From positions 1 through 40,667 of the IMG/VR virus record IMGVR_UViG_3300007871_000671: a stretch of DNA of 40,667 nt; one strand, 5' to 3'. Below are positions 24,888 to 33,051 of the stretch, in pieces. Numbering within the stretch: the stretch's first letter is position 1; every line of letters starts with the position of its first letter. The position numbers and the translations under genes were made by a program. A model generated the notes under the pieces. It was not told where the DNA came from, searched no databases, and was given only the letters and a program-made list of their open reading frames with translations. This stretch comes from a virus.

Positions 24888-25741
24888 TGAAGATAAAGAT
24901 GTCTTTTATTATGATTGTATTAAACGGACTGCCTTATATAGAGGCTGTTTTGAAGAGCATTTACAAAGCTGCCTACGAAATAATTATAGTGGAAGGGGCC
25001 GAGAGGAAATGTATGTTTGCCGCGAATCTCAATGGAAGCTCTAAAGATGGGACTGTTCAATTCATCAAAAAATTCCCGGATTCTAACAAAAAGATAAGAT
25101 TGATTCAAGGCAGGTGGTACGATAAGTGTGCGATGCAAAATAAAGCAATGGAGTTTGTGAAAGGTAATTACGTATGGCTTGTTGATTCTGATGAAGTGTA
25201 TAAAAAGGATGAGATAATTCGTATTTTTAATATACTTAGAAATAGGCCGAATGTGTACCAAGTGACTATTCCTATAATTCATTTTTGGAAGGGGTGCGAT
25301 TACATTTTGGATTCAAAAGAGAAGCCCCGCAACGAAATACAACGTATTTTTAAGATAGTCCATCCTTGTCATTTTACGACGCACAGGCCGCCTTCTTTGC
25401 TGATTAAGAAATTTGGGAGATTTGCCCAAGATATAAAAATAATGAGAGCAGATTTCTTAAAAGCTAAGGGTATTTATTGTTACCATTATAGCTACATAAC
25501 ATCAGAGCAAGTTAAACAAAAAGTTGCATTGTATAAAAATTATGGGTGGGAAAAACCTTGGAAGTTGGACTTAAATGATTGGTATAAAAATTGTTTTCTG
25601 AAATGGACACCTAAAAACCGGACGTCAATAGAAAGTAAATATAGAATAATTCCTTGTGATAGAAAATCAAAAACAAAACGGTTTACAGGCATTCATCCTG
25701 AATCGGTGAAAGGAATAATGAAATGCAAACATTTCAAATAA
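24887..25741 (+). CDS. Family-2-like glycosyltransferase
   Basis: A 284-residue enzyme reading SFIMIVLNGLPYIEAVLKSI at the N-terminus, the classical start of family-2 glycosyltransferases. A DGT turn follows near residue 54, and YVWLVDSDEVY (residues 95-105) has the DxD metal motif. QNKAMEFVKGN before it is the usual pre-DxD helix. The chain start overlaps the previous stop (TAATG); an ATG at 24899 is an alternative. The C-terminus is rich in basic and aromatic residues, common in acceptor-binding parts. Soluble. Confidence 0.75.
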   Translation: MKIKMSFIMIVLNGLPYIEAVLKSIYKAAYEIIIVEGAERKCMFAANLNGSSKDGTVQFIKKFPDSNKKIRLIQGRWYDKCAMQNKAMEFVKGNYVWLVDSDEVYKKDEIIRIFNILRNRPNVYQVTIPIIHFWKGCDYILDSKEKPRNEIQRIFKIVHPCHFTTHRPPSLLIKKFGRFAQDIKIMRADFLKAKGIYCYHYSYITSEQVKQKVALYKNYGWEKPWKLDLNDWYKNCFLKWTPKNRTSIESKYRIIPCDRKSKTKRFTGIHPESVKGIMKCKHFK

Positions 25742-26304
25742 ATCTGATTAAGGCAGTGAAAGAACTAAAGAAACGATTTCCCCATAGGCTTTTGAATTGT
25801 TTGGAGACAGGGACAATAAGACGCTTCTCCGACAATCATAATAGCACTCTTCATATATCAGAGACGCTTGGCGATAGTGGTTTTTTAGTTTCGGTGGATA
25901 AAAGCGAGGATTGCATAAAAGAAAGTAAAAGGGTTTGTCAAAATAGTTCAAATGTTAAATGGGTATTGGGTGATTCCATTAGCTATCTTAGACAAACAAA
26001 AGATAAATATCATCTTATCTTTTTGGATACGTCTAATGACAAGGATTTTATATTTGAGGAGTTTAGACTGGCCATTACTAAAATGGTTCCAAACGGCATA
26101 TTGATAGTGGATGATGCCGGTGTGACTATGAACGGAGAGATAAACCCTCACACCACGAGAGTCAAAGGGCATAAAGTTGTTGCATTTTTGAAGTCCATAG
26201 GTTTGACCGGCTTTATTTGTAAGTCCCCCATAGGTACTCAAGTTTGGTTAAATACAACTAAGGTGGCTATCACAAAAATAAGAGAAGGATTGGAGAATGT
26301 ATAA
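25723..26304 (+). CDS. Class I SAM methyltransferase (Methyltransf_24-like)
   Basis: A 193-residue enzyme. The glycine-rich loop reads NCLETGTIRRF (residues 25-35), then ISETLGDSGFLVSVDKSEDC gives the acidic strand 2, VKWVLGDSISYL is motif III-like, and YHLIFLDTSND is the strand 4 acidic motif. These are the features of the Methyltransf_24/CmcI-like branch that methylates hydroxyl groups of sugars or small molecules. It overlaps the preceding glycosyltransferase by 19 bases and the next gene by eight. Confidence 0.68.
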   Translation: MQTFQINLIKAVKELKKRFPHRLLNCLETGTIRRFSDNHNSTLHISETLGDSGFLVSVDKSEDCIKESKRVCQNSSNVKWVLGDSISYLRQTKDKYHLIFLDTSNDKDFIFEEFRLAITKMVPNGILIVDDAGVTMNGEINPHTTRVKGHKVVAFLKSIGLTGFICKSPIGTQVWLNTTKVAITKIREGLENV

Positions 26305-27391
26305 ACCCGAATTGAGATATTCTTTTTGTGCAATGAGATATACCTCTCTCTATTCACAATTGTCCCTTATAAAATACTTGAATGCACTTGGCATAAACCC
26401 TTATTTGAGTTGGCAGAAAGATAGACCTCATTCTTCGGACATTATAAGGGCTTCAAAAATTTCTTATCTGCAAAGAAAGTTTGGTGATAACAAAATGGAC
26501 TTTGACATTGTTTTCGCCGAATCTTCAGGATACTCACGATTTGAAAAAAATTATTTAATAGAGAGTAAAAATAACGGAAAAATTAACATAAAGATTAACA
26601 ACTCGATTTCAACATATAACCAAATGTCGAATCCACATTACACACCGGACAGGACAAGAGATACTTTAGATGGTATGTATGTTAAGGGACAAAGAACTAT
26701 TGACCATTTTAAGACCTTTACAGAGGATTTATTTTTCATTAACGGATGTGACCCGGATTGGGATTGGTTTAACACTAATGATTTCAAGATTCAAGTAAGA
26801 AAGGTGAAGCAAAAATACGGAAATAAACTACTTATTTTGGGGTCGTCCCTTCTTAGTGAAAAGGAATTTTCTTGGTATGAGAATATTACGAAGCAGGCGG
26901 TTAAAAGAGGTTTTCAGGTTGTAGTCCATCTTCATCCGGGGAGGCCCATTCCTAAGTTTTTCAAAGAGTCCCCTATAAGGAATCGTGTTGACAGTACGAC
27001 GCCCCGATATGTTCTTTTTGCAGCAGCATCTCATATTATAGTAAATCTCTCCAGCAGTATGTCGGCGGAGTGTTTGTATCTTGGTAAAAAGGTTGCTTGT
27101 AATTCTCTTGTAACTCATTTCACAGGGTATATGGGCAAGCATTATTGGCTGAAAAACAAGCACGAATGGACAAGAAATATGCTACCGAAGATAGGTAATG
27201 CTATGTATGAGGCCGTCCCCAGAGTGTATGATATGAGAGAGTTGGATTCATTTTTAGCATCTAATGAACCTATTATAAATCAGGATGAAGTGGATACTCT
27301 TTTCGGTTGGAGAAGATGCCCAAGTTATTGTTCGCATTTATTTGAAGAAGTGGAGACAAAAGCAAATGAATTGTTATCTTTGCGGAAGTGA
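26297..27391 (+). CDS. GT-B-like transferase, CDP-glycerol/polysaccharide type
   Basis: A 364-residue protein. The second half resembles GT-B enzymes of the CDP-glycerol glycerophosphotransferase/capsule group: LLILGSSLLSEKE, VVVHLHPGRPIPKFF, RYVLFAAASHIIVNLSSSMSAECLYLGKKVA (this last block is the serine-rich nucleotide-binding loop followed by a conserved Glu). UDP-GlcNAc 2-epimerases share the fold but have a different 'S-G-G-x-x-E-E' block. The N-terminal half is less conserved. The start has a strong AGGATTGGAG. It may add a phosphoglycerol or sugar unit. Confidence 0.55.
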   Translation: MYKPELRYSFCAMRYTSLYSQLSLIKYLNALGINPYLSWQKDRPHSSDIIRASKISYLQRKFGDNKMDFDIVFAESSGYSRFEKNYLIESKNNGKINIKINNSISTYNQMSNPHYTPDRTRDTLDGMYVKGQRTIDHFKTFTEDLFFINGCDPDWDWFNTNDFKIQVRKVKQKYGNKLLILGSSLLSEKEFSWYENITKQAVKRGFQVVVHLHPGRPIPKFFKESPIRNRVDSTTPRYVLFAAASHIIVNLSSSMSAECLYLGKKVACNSLVTHFTGYMGKHYWLKNKHEWTRNMLPKIGNAMYEAVPRVYDMRELDSFLASNEPIINQDEVDTLFGWRRCPSYCSHLFEEVETKANELLSLRK

Positions 27392-28235
27392 AAAGCATAC
27401 CCAAATTGCAGACAGGGTGCGGGATAGAGATGACGTGTCAGTTTTGCGATGTGATGATTGTGGATTGGTTTTTTTATCTTCGTTTGACCACATTACAAAA
27501 GATTTCTACGAAGAATCCAAAATACACAAAGGTAAAACGTCTTTGGATTTAGCGGATTGGATAAAGACCTCTCAGGCAGATGATGAAAGAAGATTCAAGA
27601 CATTCAAGTCATTTATAAAAGGTAAAAGTTTATTAGATTTTGGGGCTGGTAATTGTAACTTTCTTTTCAAGGTGGATAAATTAGCGGGTCGAACAGTAGG
27701 CATTGAACCGGAGGCACGTATAAGAACACAGTTATCAAAAAGCCTTGAAAGAGATTCCATTGAAATCTACGAAAATATATCCGAATTGAATTCCGCAAGA
27801 TTTGACATAATCACGATGTTCCACGTAATAGAGCATTTACCTAATCCTGTGTCTATTATTAAACAACTCAAAAGTCTGTTGACAAAGAACGGTAGAATTA
27901 TAATAGAGACTCCAAATAGTAATGACGCTTTGATTAGTTTGTATAAGTGCAAGGCTTTTATGGACTCTACATTTTGGAGCTGCCATTTGTTTTTGTATAA
28001 CGATATGACTTTAGGAGAAGTTTGTAAGCAATCGGGTTTATCACATCACAACATAGGTCAAGTTCAAAGATATCCTTTGACTAATCATTTATACTGGTTG
28101 GCCAGGGGAAAATCCAACGGACAAGAGCAATGGTCTTTTCTTCATTCGGATGAACTAAATGATTTGTACATCAAACAATTAAAGTCGCTAAATAGTTGCG
28201 ATACTTTATTAGGGGTATTTTTCAATGGCAATTAG
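27366..28235 (+). CDS. Zinc-ribbon SAM methyltransferase
   Basis: A 289-residue enzyme: N-terminal zinc-ribbon with paired cysteines (Cys3, Cys6 and Cys29, Cys32: CYLCGSE...LRCDDCGLVF), then a class I methyltransferase core with SLLDFGAGNCNFL (88-100), an acidic GIEPE strand, and MFHVIEHLPNP. This architecture, common next to NDP-sugar genes, methylates C- or O-positions of sugars. GGAGACAAAAGCAA precedes the ATG at 27366, better than a start 81 bases upstream that would overlap the GT gene by over 100 bases. It follows the CDP-glycerol-like transferase with a 26-base overlap. Confidence 0.78.
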   Translation: MNCYLCGSEKHTQIADRVRDRDDVSVLRCDDCGLVFLSSFDHITKDFYEESKIHKGKTSLDLADWIKTSQADDERRFKTFKSFIKGKSLLDFGAGNCNFLFKVDKLAGRTVGIEPEARIRTQLSKSLERDSIEIYENISELNSARFDIITMFHVIEHLPNPVSIIKQLKSLLTKNGRIIIETPNSNDALISLYKCKAFMDSTFWSCHLFLYNDMTLGEVCKQSGLSHHNIGQVQRYPLTNHLYWLARGKSNGQEQWSFLHSDELNDLYIKQLKSLNSCDTLLGVFFNGN

Positions 28236-28980
28236 TCTTCAACATTTCATAATAAGTAGATTCAACTTAGGCTTGTTTGATAAATATGAAGAAAATATCG
28301 CTCTTGAGTGGATGAATTATCGGCTTTGGTTGTTTGATTATTTCACGTATCCTTCGGTAGTTTCTCAAACAAATCAGAATTTTGTGTGGATTGTTCTTTT
28401 CGATGAAAAGACACCGATGTTATATCGTCGTATTATTAAAAAGTATAGTCGTATATCACCTATTTATAGTAAATCAACGTCAGTCCAAGATTTAGCAATG
28501 AAAGTCGTAAAACGATTTATACGTCCCGAAGTTGATTATATCATAACGACAAGGATGGATGTAGATGATATGATAAGTAAGGACTTTATACAAAGAGTTC
28601 AATTCGATATGCCAAAGAAAGACAACTTTCAATTAGTATTTCCCCTTGGTTATGTTTTCCGTTTGCAGGACAATGTTTTGATGGAGAGGGAATATCTCTA
28701 TAACCAGTTTCCTTCTTATATTGAAAAGAACTCTGATAATGTTAAAACCGTTTGGTTTACCCAACATAATTTGTTGCACAAAACAGCCGAATCAAAAGAG
28801 GGTGTACGGAATAGAATGTGGTGTTGGGTTCTTCACGATAAAAATTTGTGCCCTGCTTCAGTGCCGAAAAACTATTTACTTCCTAAAGTGAATGTGAATC
28901 TTTTACAGGAACAATTTGTTTTCAATTGGAGAAATTATTATGAGCATTTTTGTAATTGCAGAGATAGGAATCAACCATAA
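28225..28980 (+). CDS. Putative rhamnosyltransferase (GT-A)
   Basis: A 251-residue protein matching the putative rhamnosyltransferase family: HFIISRFNLGLF at the start, then YPSVVSQTNQNFVWIVLFDEKTP, and ITTRMDVDDMI (residues 107-117) with the acidic metal-binding cluster. The C-terminal part keeps the TVWFTQHNLLHK block. It could add a rhamnose-like or other 6-deoxy sugar. It starts within the previous gene and ends inside the NeuB-like gene. Soluble, as in other members. Confidence 0.72.
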   Translation: MAISLQHFIISRFNLGLFDKYEENIALEWMNYRLWLFDYFTYPSVVSQTNQNFVWIVLFDEKTPMLYRRIIKKYSRISPIYSKSTSVQDLAMKVVKRFIRPEVDYIITTRMDVDDMISKDFIQRVQFDMPKKDNFQLVFPLGYVFRLQDNVLMEREYLYNQFPSYIEKNSDNVKTVWFTQHNLLHKTAESKEGVRNRMWCWVLHDKNLCPASVPKNYLLPKVNVNLLQEQFVFNWRNYYEHFCNCRDRNQP

Positions 28981-29770
28981 CGGCGATATAGACATTGCAA
29001 AAAAGTTGATAGACTTAGCTGTCGGGGCGGGGTGTGATGCTGTGAAATTTCAAAAGAGGACCGTAAACAAAGTCTATGCCAAAGAGTATTTGGATTCACC
29101 CCGTGAAAGCCCTTGGGGAAGTACTCAAAGGGCCCAAAAAGAAGGTCTTGAATTAGGCCAAGATGATTATGAACAAATACACAGTCATTGTGCAAGTAGA
29201 AAGATAGAATGGTTTGCGTCCGCGTGGGACGTGAGTAGCCAAATCTTTCTTCGTCAATTTGATTTGAAGCATAATAAAATAGCGTCTGCTATGTTGATAC
29301 AGGAAGAATTATTAAGGGAGGTATCGGAAGAGAAAAGGCATACTTTTATTTCTACCGGTATGAGTAATTTATCAGATATATCAAGAGTTACAAAAATCTT
29401 TCGTATGCACAACTGTCCGTTTGAATTGATGCACTGTGTTTCTGTTTATCCGATGGACCCGGCTGATGCTAATTTGAATTGCATAAATCTCTTGCGAAGA
29501 ACATATCACTGTGACGTGGGATACAGTGGTCACGAGTCCGGGCTGGCTATTTCTTATGCTGCCGCCGCTTTGGGAATAACAAGTCTAGAAAGGCACATTA
29601 CTTTAGACAGGGCAATGTACGGTTCGGACCAGGCGGCGTCTGTAAGTCCGGCCGGGCTGTATGAATTAGTGGGGGCCGTGAGAAAAATAGAGAAAGCAAT
29701 GGGCAACGGTTTGAAAACAATAACAGAACAAGAAAAAATCAACGCTTTAAAACTTAGGAGTCACTTATGA
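28940..29770 (+). CDS. NeuB-family nonulosonic acid synthase, TIM-barrel only
   Basis: A 276-residue enzyme. The NeuB barrel signature reads AEIGINHNGDIDIAKKLIDL (residues 7-26), then DAVKFQ (33-38), STGMSNL (138-144), LMHCVSVYP, GYSGHESG (194-201), and LERHITLDR (216-224). NeuB enzymes condense phosphoenolpyruvate with an N-acetylmannosamine-type sugar to give sialic, legionaminic or pseudaminic acid. The usual C-terminal antifreeze-like SAF domain of about 60-70 residues is absent, matching a shorter subgroup with a GYSGHE motif. GGAGAAATT selects the ATG at 28940. It lies 1.5 kb upstream of the NeuA-like gene. Confidence 0.85.
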   Translation: MSIFVIAEIGINHNGDIDIAKKLIDLAVGAGCDAVKFQKRTVNKVYAKEYLDSPRESPWGSTQRAQKEGLELGQDDYEQIHSHCASRKIEWFASAWDVSSQIFLRQFDLKHNKIASAMLIQEELLREVSEEKRHTFISTGMSNLSDISRVTKIFRMHNCPFELMHCVSVYPMDPADANLNCINLLRRTYHCDVGYSGHESGLAISYAAAALGITSLERHITLDRAMYGSDQAASVSPAGLYELVGAVRKIEKAMGNGLKTITEQEKINALKLRSHL

Positions 29771-30495
29771 AAAATGAATTTAAGATTTTTTCACACGGTG
29801 GTGAAGATGGTATTCTGATGTATCTCTTTTCTAAAGTGGGTACTACCAATCATTGTCTTGTTGAATTTGGGAGTGGTCCAGCCGGACATAATTCGGCGAA
29901 TCTGATAATCAACCATAAGTGGAATGGTTTGTTGATGGATGCCGTGAAGAAACACGTCAATACAAGTAGAGATTTCTATAATGAGAAATTGAAATTAGAA
30001 TCTAATAGAGTTCAAATAGTACAGTGTTTTATAACAGCGGAGAACATTGAACAGGTACTTTATGAAAACGGAATACCAAATGAAATTGATTTGTTGACGA
30101 TTGATGTTGATGGAAATGATTATTGGATATGGAAGGCCATAAAAAATATAAATCCTCGTGTTGTTGTTATTGAATATAATTCCTCAATAAGACCTAATTG
30201 GTGTGTTACAACTAAATATGACCCAAAGTTTGATAGACACAGAAAAGGGAATGTTTTTTATCACGGGGCTTCTTTATCTGCTCTTATCAAACTAGGGTTA
30301 GAAAAGGGTTATTGTTTTGTTGGTTGTGATTCTGAAGGTTACAATGCTTTTTTTGTTCGGAAAGATGTTGCCAAAGGTAAAATAGAAACCTCCAATATAT
30401 CAGATTCCTTTCGACCGCACGCAATTCGATTACAAACAGTGCCACTTGAAAAGCAATTTGAAATTACAGATAAATTAGATTTTGAAGAGGTATAA
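29767..30495 (+). CDS. FkbM-like methyltransferase
   Basis: A 242-residue enzyme with the FkbM-type opening FKIFSHGGEDGILMYLFSKVG, then CLVEFGSGPAG (glycine-rich SAM loop), LLTIDVDGNDYWIWKAI (DVDGND, a hallmark of the family), and a late YNAFFVRKDVA segment. These enzymes O-methylate sugars or polyketides. It begins four bases inside the previous gene's end, with AGGAG upstream. Between NeuB and SDR, it probably decorates the sugar made by these enzymes, an inference. Confidence 0.75.
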   Translation: MKNEFKIFSHGGEDGILMYLFSKVGTTNHCLVEFGSGPAGHNSANLIINHKWNGLLMDAVKKHVNTSRDFYNEKLKLESNRVQIVQCFITAENIEQVLYENGIPNEIDLLTIDVDGNDYWIWKAIKNINPRVVVIEYNSSIRPNWCVTTKYDPKFDRHRKGNVFYHGASLSALIKLGLEKGYCFVGCDSEGYNAFFVRKDVAKGKIETSNISDSFRPHAIRLQTVPLEKQFEITDKLDFEEV

Positions 30496-30498
30496 CAA

Positions 30499-31242
30499 AT
30501 GAAAAACTTATTTTTAGTTCAAGGCAAGGTAGTTTTAATAACAGGTGGGGCCGGTGGAATTGGTTCGGCTTTAGTGAAAGGATTTTTTGAAGCAGGTGCA
30601 AAGATATGTGTTTTTGATAGGAGAGAGGATAGTGTTGCAAATTGTTTTTACACGGCTGTTGATTTGTCAAAACCAGCAAACGTAGAAATGGCATTTGACA
30701 GATTTATGGAACACTTTGGTCGAATAGACGTGCTTATAAACTGTGCCGGTATTACTACTCCTATTTTTGGGAATAACTTTCCCTTGGACTTGTGGATGGA
30801 AGTAATGAAGATAAACCTCGATGCCGTTTTTCTGCTATGTAAACTGACCGGTCTTCAAATGATTAAGCAGAAGATAAAAGGCAGCATCATAAACTTTACC
30901 AGTATCAATGCCGCCCAGGCTATGCCAAACAACCCTGCTTACGCTGCGGCTAAAAGTGGAGTGCGGATGCTTACAAAGTCTCTTGCTTACGATTGGGGTA
31001 AGTATGGGATTCGAGTCAATAATCTTGGGCCTGGTTATACTGAAACTTCAATGAATCAGAAGAGCCTTGATAATCACTTTGCCTACAAATTAAGGGCTGA
31101 CAGTACGATGTTAGGGAGATGGGCAGACCCGGAGGAAATGGTGGGGCCTGCCCTGTTCCTGGCTTCTGATGCTTCAAGTTATGTTACAGGTACGGACTTG
31201 TGGGTAGATGGGGGCTGGCTTTCTAAGGGGATATTACAATGA
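30499..31242 (+). CDS. SDR-family NAD(P)-dependent oxidoreductase
   Basis: A 247-residue classical short-chain dehydrogenase: cofactor loop TGGAGGIG (15-22), NCAG (81-84), catalytic Ser135, and Tyr148-x-x-x-Lys152 (YAAAK), ending with the usual ASSYVTGTDLWVDGG. It reduces or oxidises a ketone or hydroxyl on a sugar, or a precursor. SDRs of this type sit beside NeuB/NeuA in many bacterial nonulosonate loci. A GAAGAGG start signal is present. It overlaps the next gene by four bases. Confidence 0.88.
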   Translation: MKNLFLVQGKVVLITGGAGGIGSALVKGFFEAGAKICVFDRREDSVANCFYTAVDLSKPANVEMAFDRFMEHFGRIDVLINCAGITTPIFGNNFPLDLWMEVMKINLDAVFLLCKLTGLQMIKQKIKGSIINFTSINAAQAMPNNPAYAAAKSGVRMLTKSLAYDWGKYGIRVNNLGPGYTETSMNQKSLDNHFAYKLRADSTMLGRWADPEEMVGPALFLASDASSYVTGTDLWVDGGWLSKGILQ

Positions 31243-31940
31243 AATTCGATGGTATATGTGCCGTCATTCCGGCAAGGTCTGGTTCAAAATCAATTCCAGA
31301 TAAGAACATCCAGCTATTAGCCGGACTGCCTTTGATAGCTCATTGCATTTCTACTGCAAAATCCGTTCCAGAGATAAATAGAATCATTGTCTCTACGGAT
31401 TCTAAATTGTACCAAACAATGGCTATAAAGTATGGGGCGGATGTTCCTTTTCTCAGACCTGATTCGATTTCTAAGGATGATAGTTGCGATGCAGAGTGGG
31501 TGAATCATTTATTACAATGGTTAATAATGGAAGGAAAAACATTGCCTAAGTATTTGATTCATCTTCGGCCTACGTCACCCTTACGAAAACCTGAGTATGT
31601 TAATCGAGCCATCCAATATATCGAACAGCGTCCAGACGCTACGGCCCTACGTTCTGTCGTTGAAATGGCCCAGTCAGCCTACAAACACTTTGAGATAGAC
31701 GGTGATTACTTGAAGATAGTAGGCTCTGGTTCGTTTAATTTAGATGAGGCCAACCTCCCCCGACATTTCTACACCACAACTTATGACGCGAATGGATACG
31801 TTGATATTCTGAAAACGTCACATATTTTAGAAACGGGTAAAATTCACGGGAACAGAGTGTTACCATTCTTGGTTCCCCGAATCACTGATATTGATTCAAT
31901 GGAAGATTTGGAGTATGCAAGATATGAGGCTGAAAAATGA
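31239..31940 (+). CDS. CMP-nonulosonate synthetase (NeuA-type cytidylyltransferase)
   Basis: A 233-residue enzyme with the nucleotidyltransferase signature IPARSGSKSIPDKNI (10-24), then IIVSTDS, an LRPTSPLR substrate loop, and ITDIDSMEDLEYA near the C-terminus. These motifs define CMP-sialic/legionaminic/pseudaminic acid synthetases that convert CTP plus the free sugar to the CMP form. It follows NeuB, FkbM and SDR genes and is needed for the activation step. Length is typical for the family. Best-supported enzyme of the island together with NeuB. Confidence 0.88.
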   Translation: MKFDGICAVIPARSGSKSIPDKNIQLLAGLPLIAHCISTAKSVPEINRIIVSTDSKLYQTMAIKYGADVPFLRPDSISKDDSCDAEWVNHLLQWLIMEGKTLPKYLIHLRPTSPLRKPEYVNRAIQYIEQRPDATALRSVVEMAQSAYKHFEIDGDYLKIVGSGSFNLDEANLPRHFYTTTYDANGYVDILKTSHILETGKIHGNRVLPFLVPRITDIDSMEDLEYARYEAEK

Positions 31941-32632
31941 GTAACTATTTGAAGACGTTGTATTTTAGAAAAGAAAAGGGAGAGAACGACTATCCCCAAA
32001 AACTTTGTGACCATCTAATTGAACGATATATTGGACCATCCAATTATAAGAGAAGACTATTGGATGTGGGGAGTGGTAAGGGTAATCATCTTGAGGGATT
32101 TGCGAGAAGAGGTTTTTTAGTTCGGGGTTTGGATAACAAGTCTGAATGTGTAAATGCTTCTTGTTATAAAGTTTCACTTTGTGATATAGAGAGAGAGTCC
32201 TTCCCTTTTCGGGACAATGAGTTTGATGTTGTATTCTCTAAGTCCGTTCTTGAACACGTATTTAATGCAGATAATTTTCTTTTGGAAGTTCATCGAGTAT
32301 TAAAAGTTGGTGGGATTGCCGTATTGATGACACCTGATTGGAATACTCAGCACGAGATTTTTTGGGATGACTATACACACGTAAAGGCTTGGACAAGAAA
32401 ATCACTGCAAAACGCAATGCGAATAAAAGGATTTATAAACGTTGAAAGCATTCTATTTAGACAACTTCCTATACTATGGAAGTATCCTTGGTTAAAAGTT
32501 CTTTGTGATATTACCTCTTTATTACCACATTCTTTGAAGTGGAAAGACAAAAAAGAAGAACAGTTTAGGATGTGGATTCGTTTTTCAAAAGAAAAGATGA
32601 TATTAGCTACTGGAGTCAAAAATGATAAGTAA
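31937..32632 (+). CDS. Class I SAM-dependent methyltransferase
   Basis: A 231-residue enzyme: LLDVGSGKGNHLEGFA (41-56) is the SAM loop, VRGLDNKSE strand 2, FDVVFSKSVLEHV strand 4 and LLEVHRVLKVGGIAVLMTPD (the post-II region). It fits the Methyltransf_11/23 type acting on small molecules or sugars. It overlaps genes on both sides by a few bases, so it is part of the same operon. The late basic, aromatic tail may bind the acceptor. Confidence 0.75.
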   Translation: MSNYLKTLYFRKEKGENDYPQKLCDHLIERYIGPSNYKRRLLDVGSGKGNHLEGFARRGFLVRGLDNKSECVNASCYKVSLCDIERESFPFRDNEFDVVFSKSVLEHVFNADNFLLEVHRVLKVGGIAVLMTPDWNTQHEIFWDDYTHVKAWTRKSLQNAMRIKGFINVESILFRQLPILWKYPWLKVLCDITSLLPHSLKWKDKKEEQFRMWIRFSKEKMILATGVKNDK

Positions 32633-33050
32633 CATCAGACATATAGGAATTGTAGTCAAAGACTTTGAGCGTTCGTTGAGATTTTACAAATTGATTGGAT
32701 TTGAAGAAAGCCAACGAGGTCAAATGAAAGAACCTTCAGACTATATTGATAAATTGTCGGCTGGAAAAAACATTAAAGTAACTACTATCAAATTAGCTGC
32801 TCCTGATAACAGTATGATAGAATTGTTAGACTATGGGGACACTACTAAAGTGGAAAACAGGTCTTTGTTCACAAACGGCATCGCTCATTTTGCTGTGACT
32901 GTAAAAGATGTTGAAAAAGTGTATGAGAGATTGGTGCAAGAAGGAATCGAGTTTTTATCTCCGCCTCTTATATCCCCAAACGGATTTGCTAAATTGGCAT
33001 TTTGCAAAGCACCGGAAGGAACTTTCATTGAAATAGTTCAGGAGTTATAA
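32622..33050 (+). CDS. VOC/glyoxalase-family protein
   Basis: A 142-residue two-module VOC protein. IRHIGIVVKDFERSLRFYKLIGF marks module one, and GIAHFAVTVKDVEKVYERLVQEGIEF module two. The metal quartet is intact: His7, Glu67, His89, Glu137. Family members include glyoxalases, methylmalonyl-CoA epimerases and dioxygenases. In a sugar locus it may act as an epimerase or isomerase. No closer call is safe. GGAGT precedes the ATG, overlapping the methyltransferase end. Confidence 0.78.
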   Translation: MISNIRHIGIVVKDFERSLRFYKLIGFEESQRGQMKEPSDYIDKLSAGKNIKVTTIKLAAPDNSMIELLDYGDTTKVENRSLFTNGIAHFAVTVKDVEKVYERLVQEGIEFLSPPLISPNGFAKLAFCKAPEGTFIEIVQEL

Positions 33051-33051
33051 A

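Noticed and set aside
26297-27391. UDP-GlcNAc 2-epimerase (NeuC) that would complete the sialic acid pathway
   Set aside because: The fold is similar, but the Ser-rich loop and Glu block match the CDP-glycerol/capsule transferase group better than the epimerase motif.
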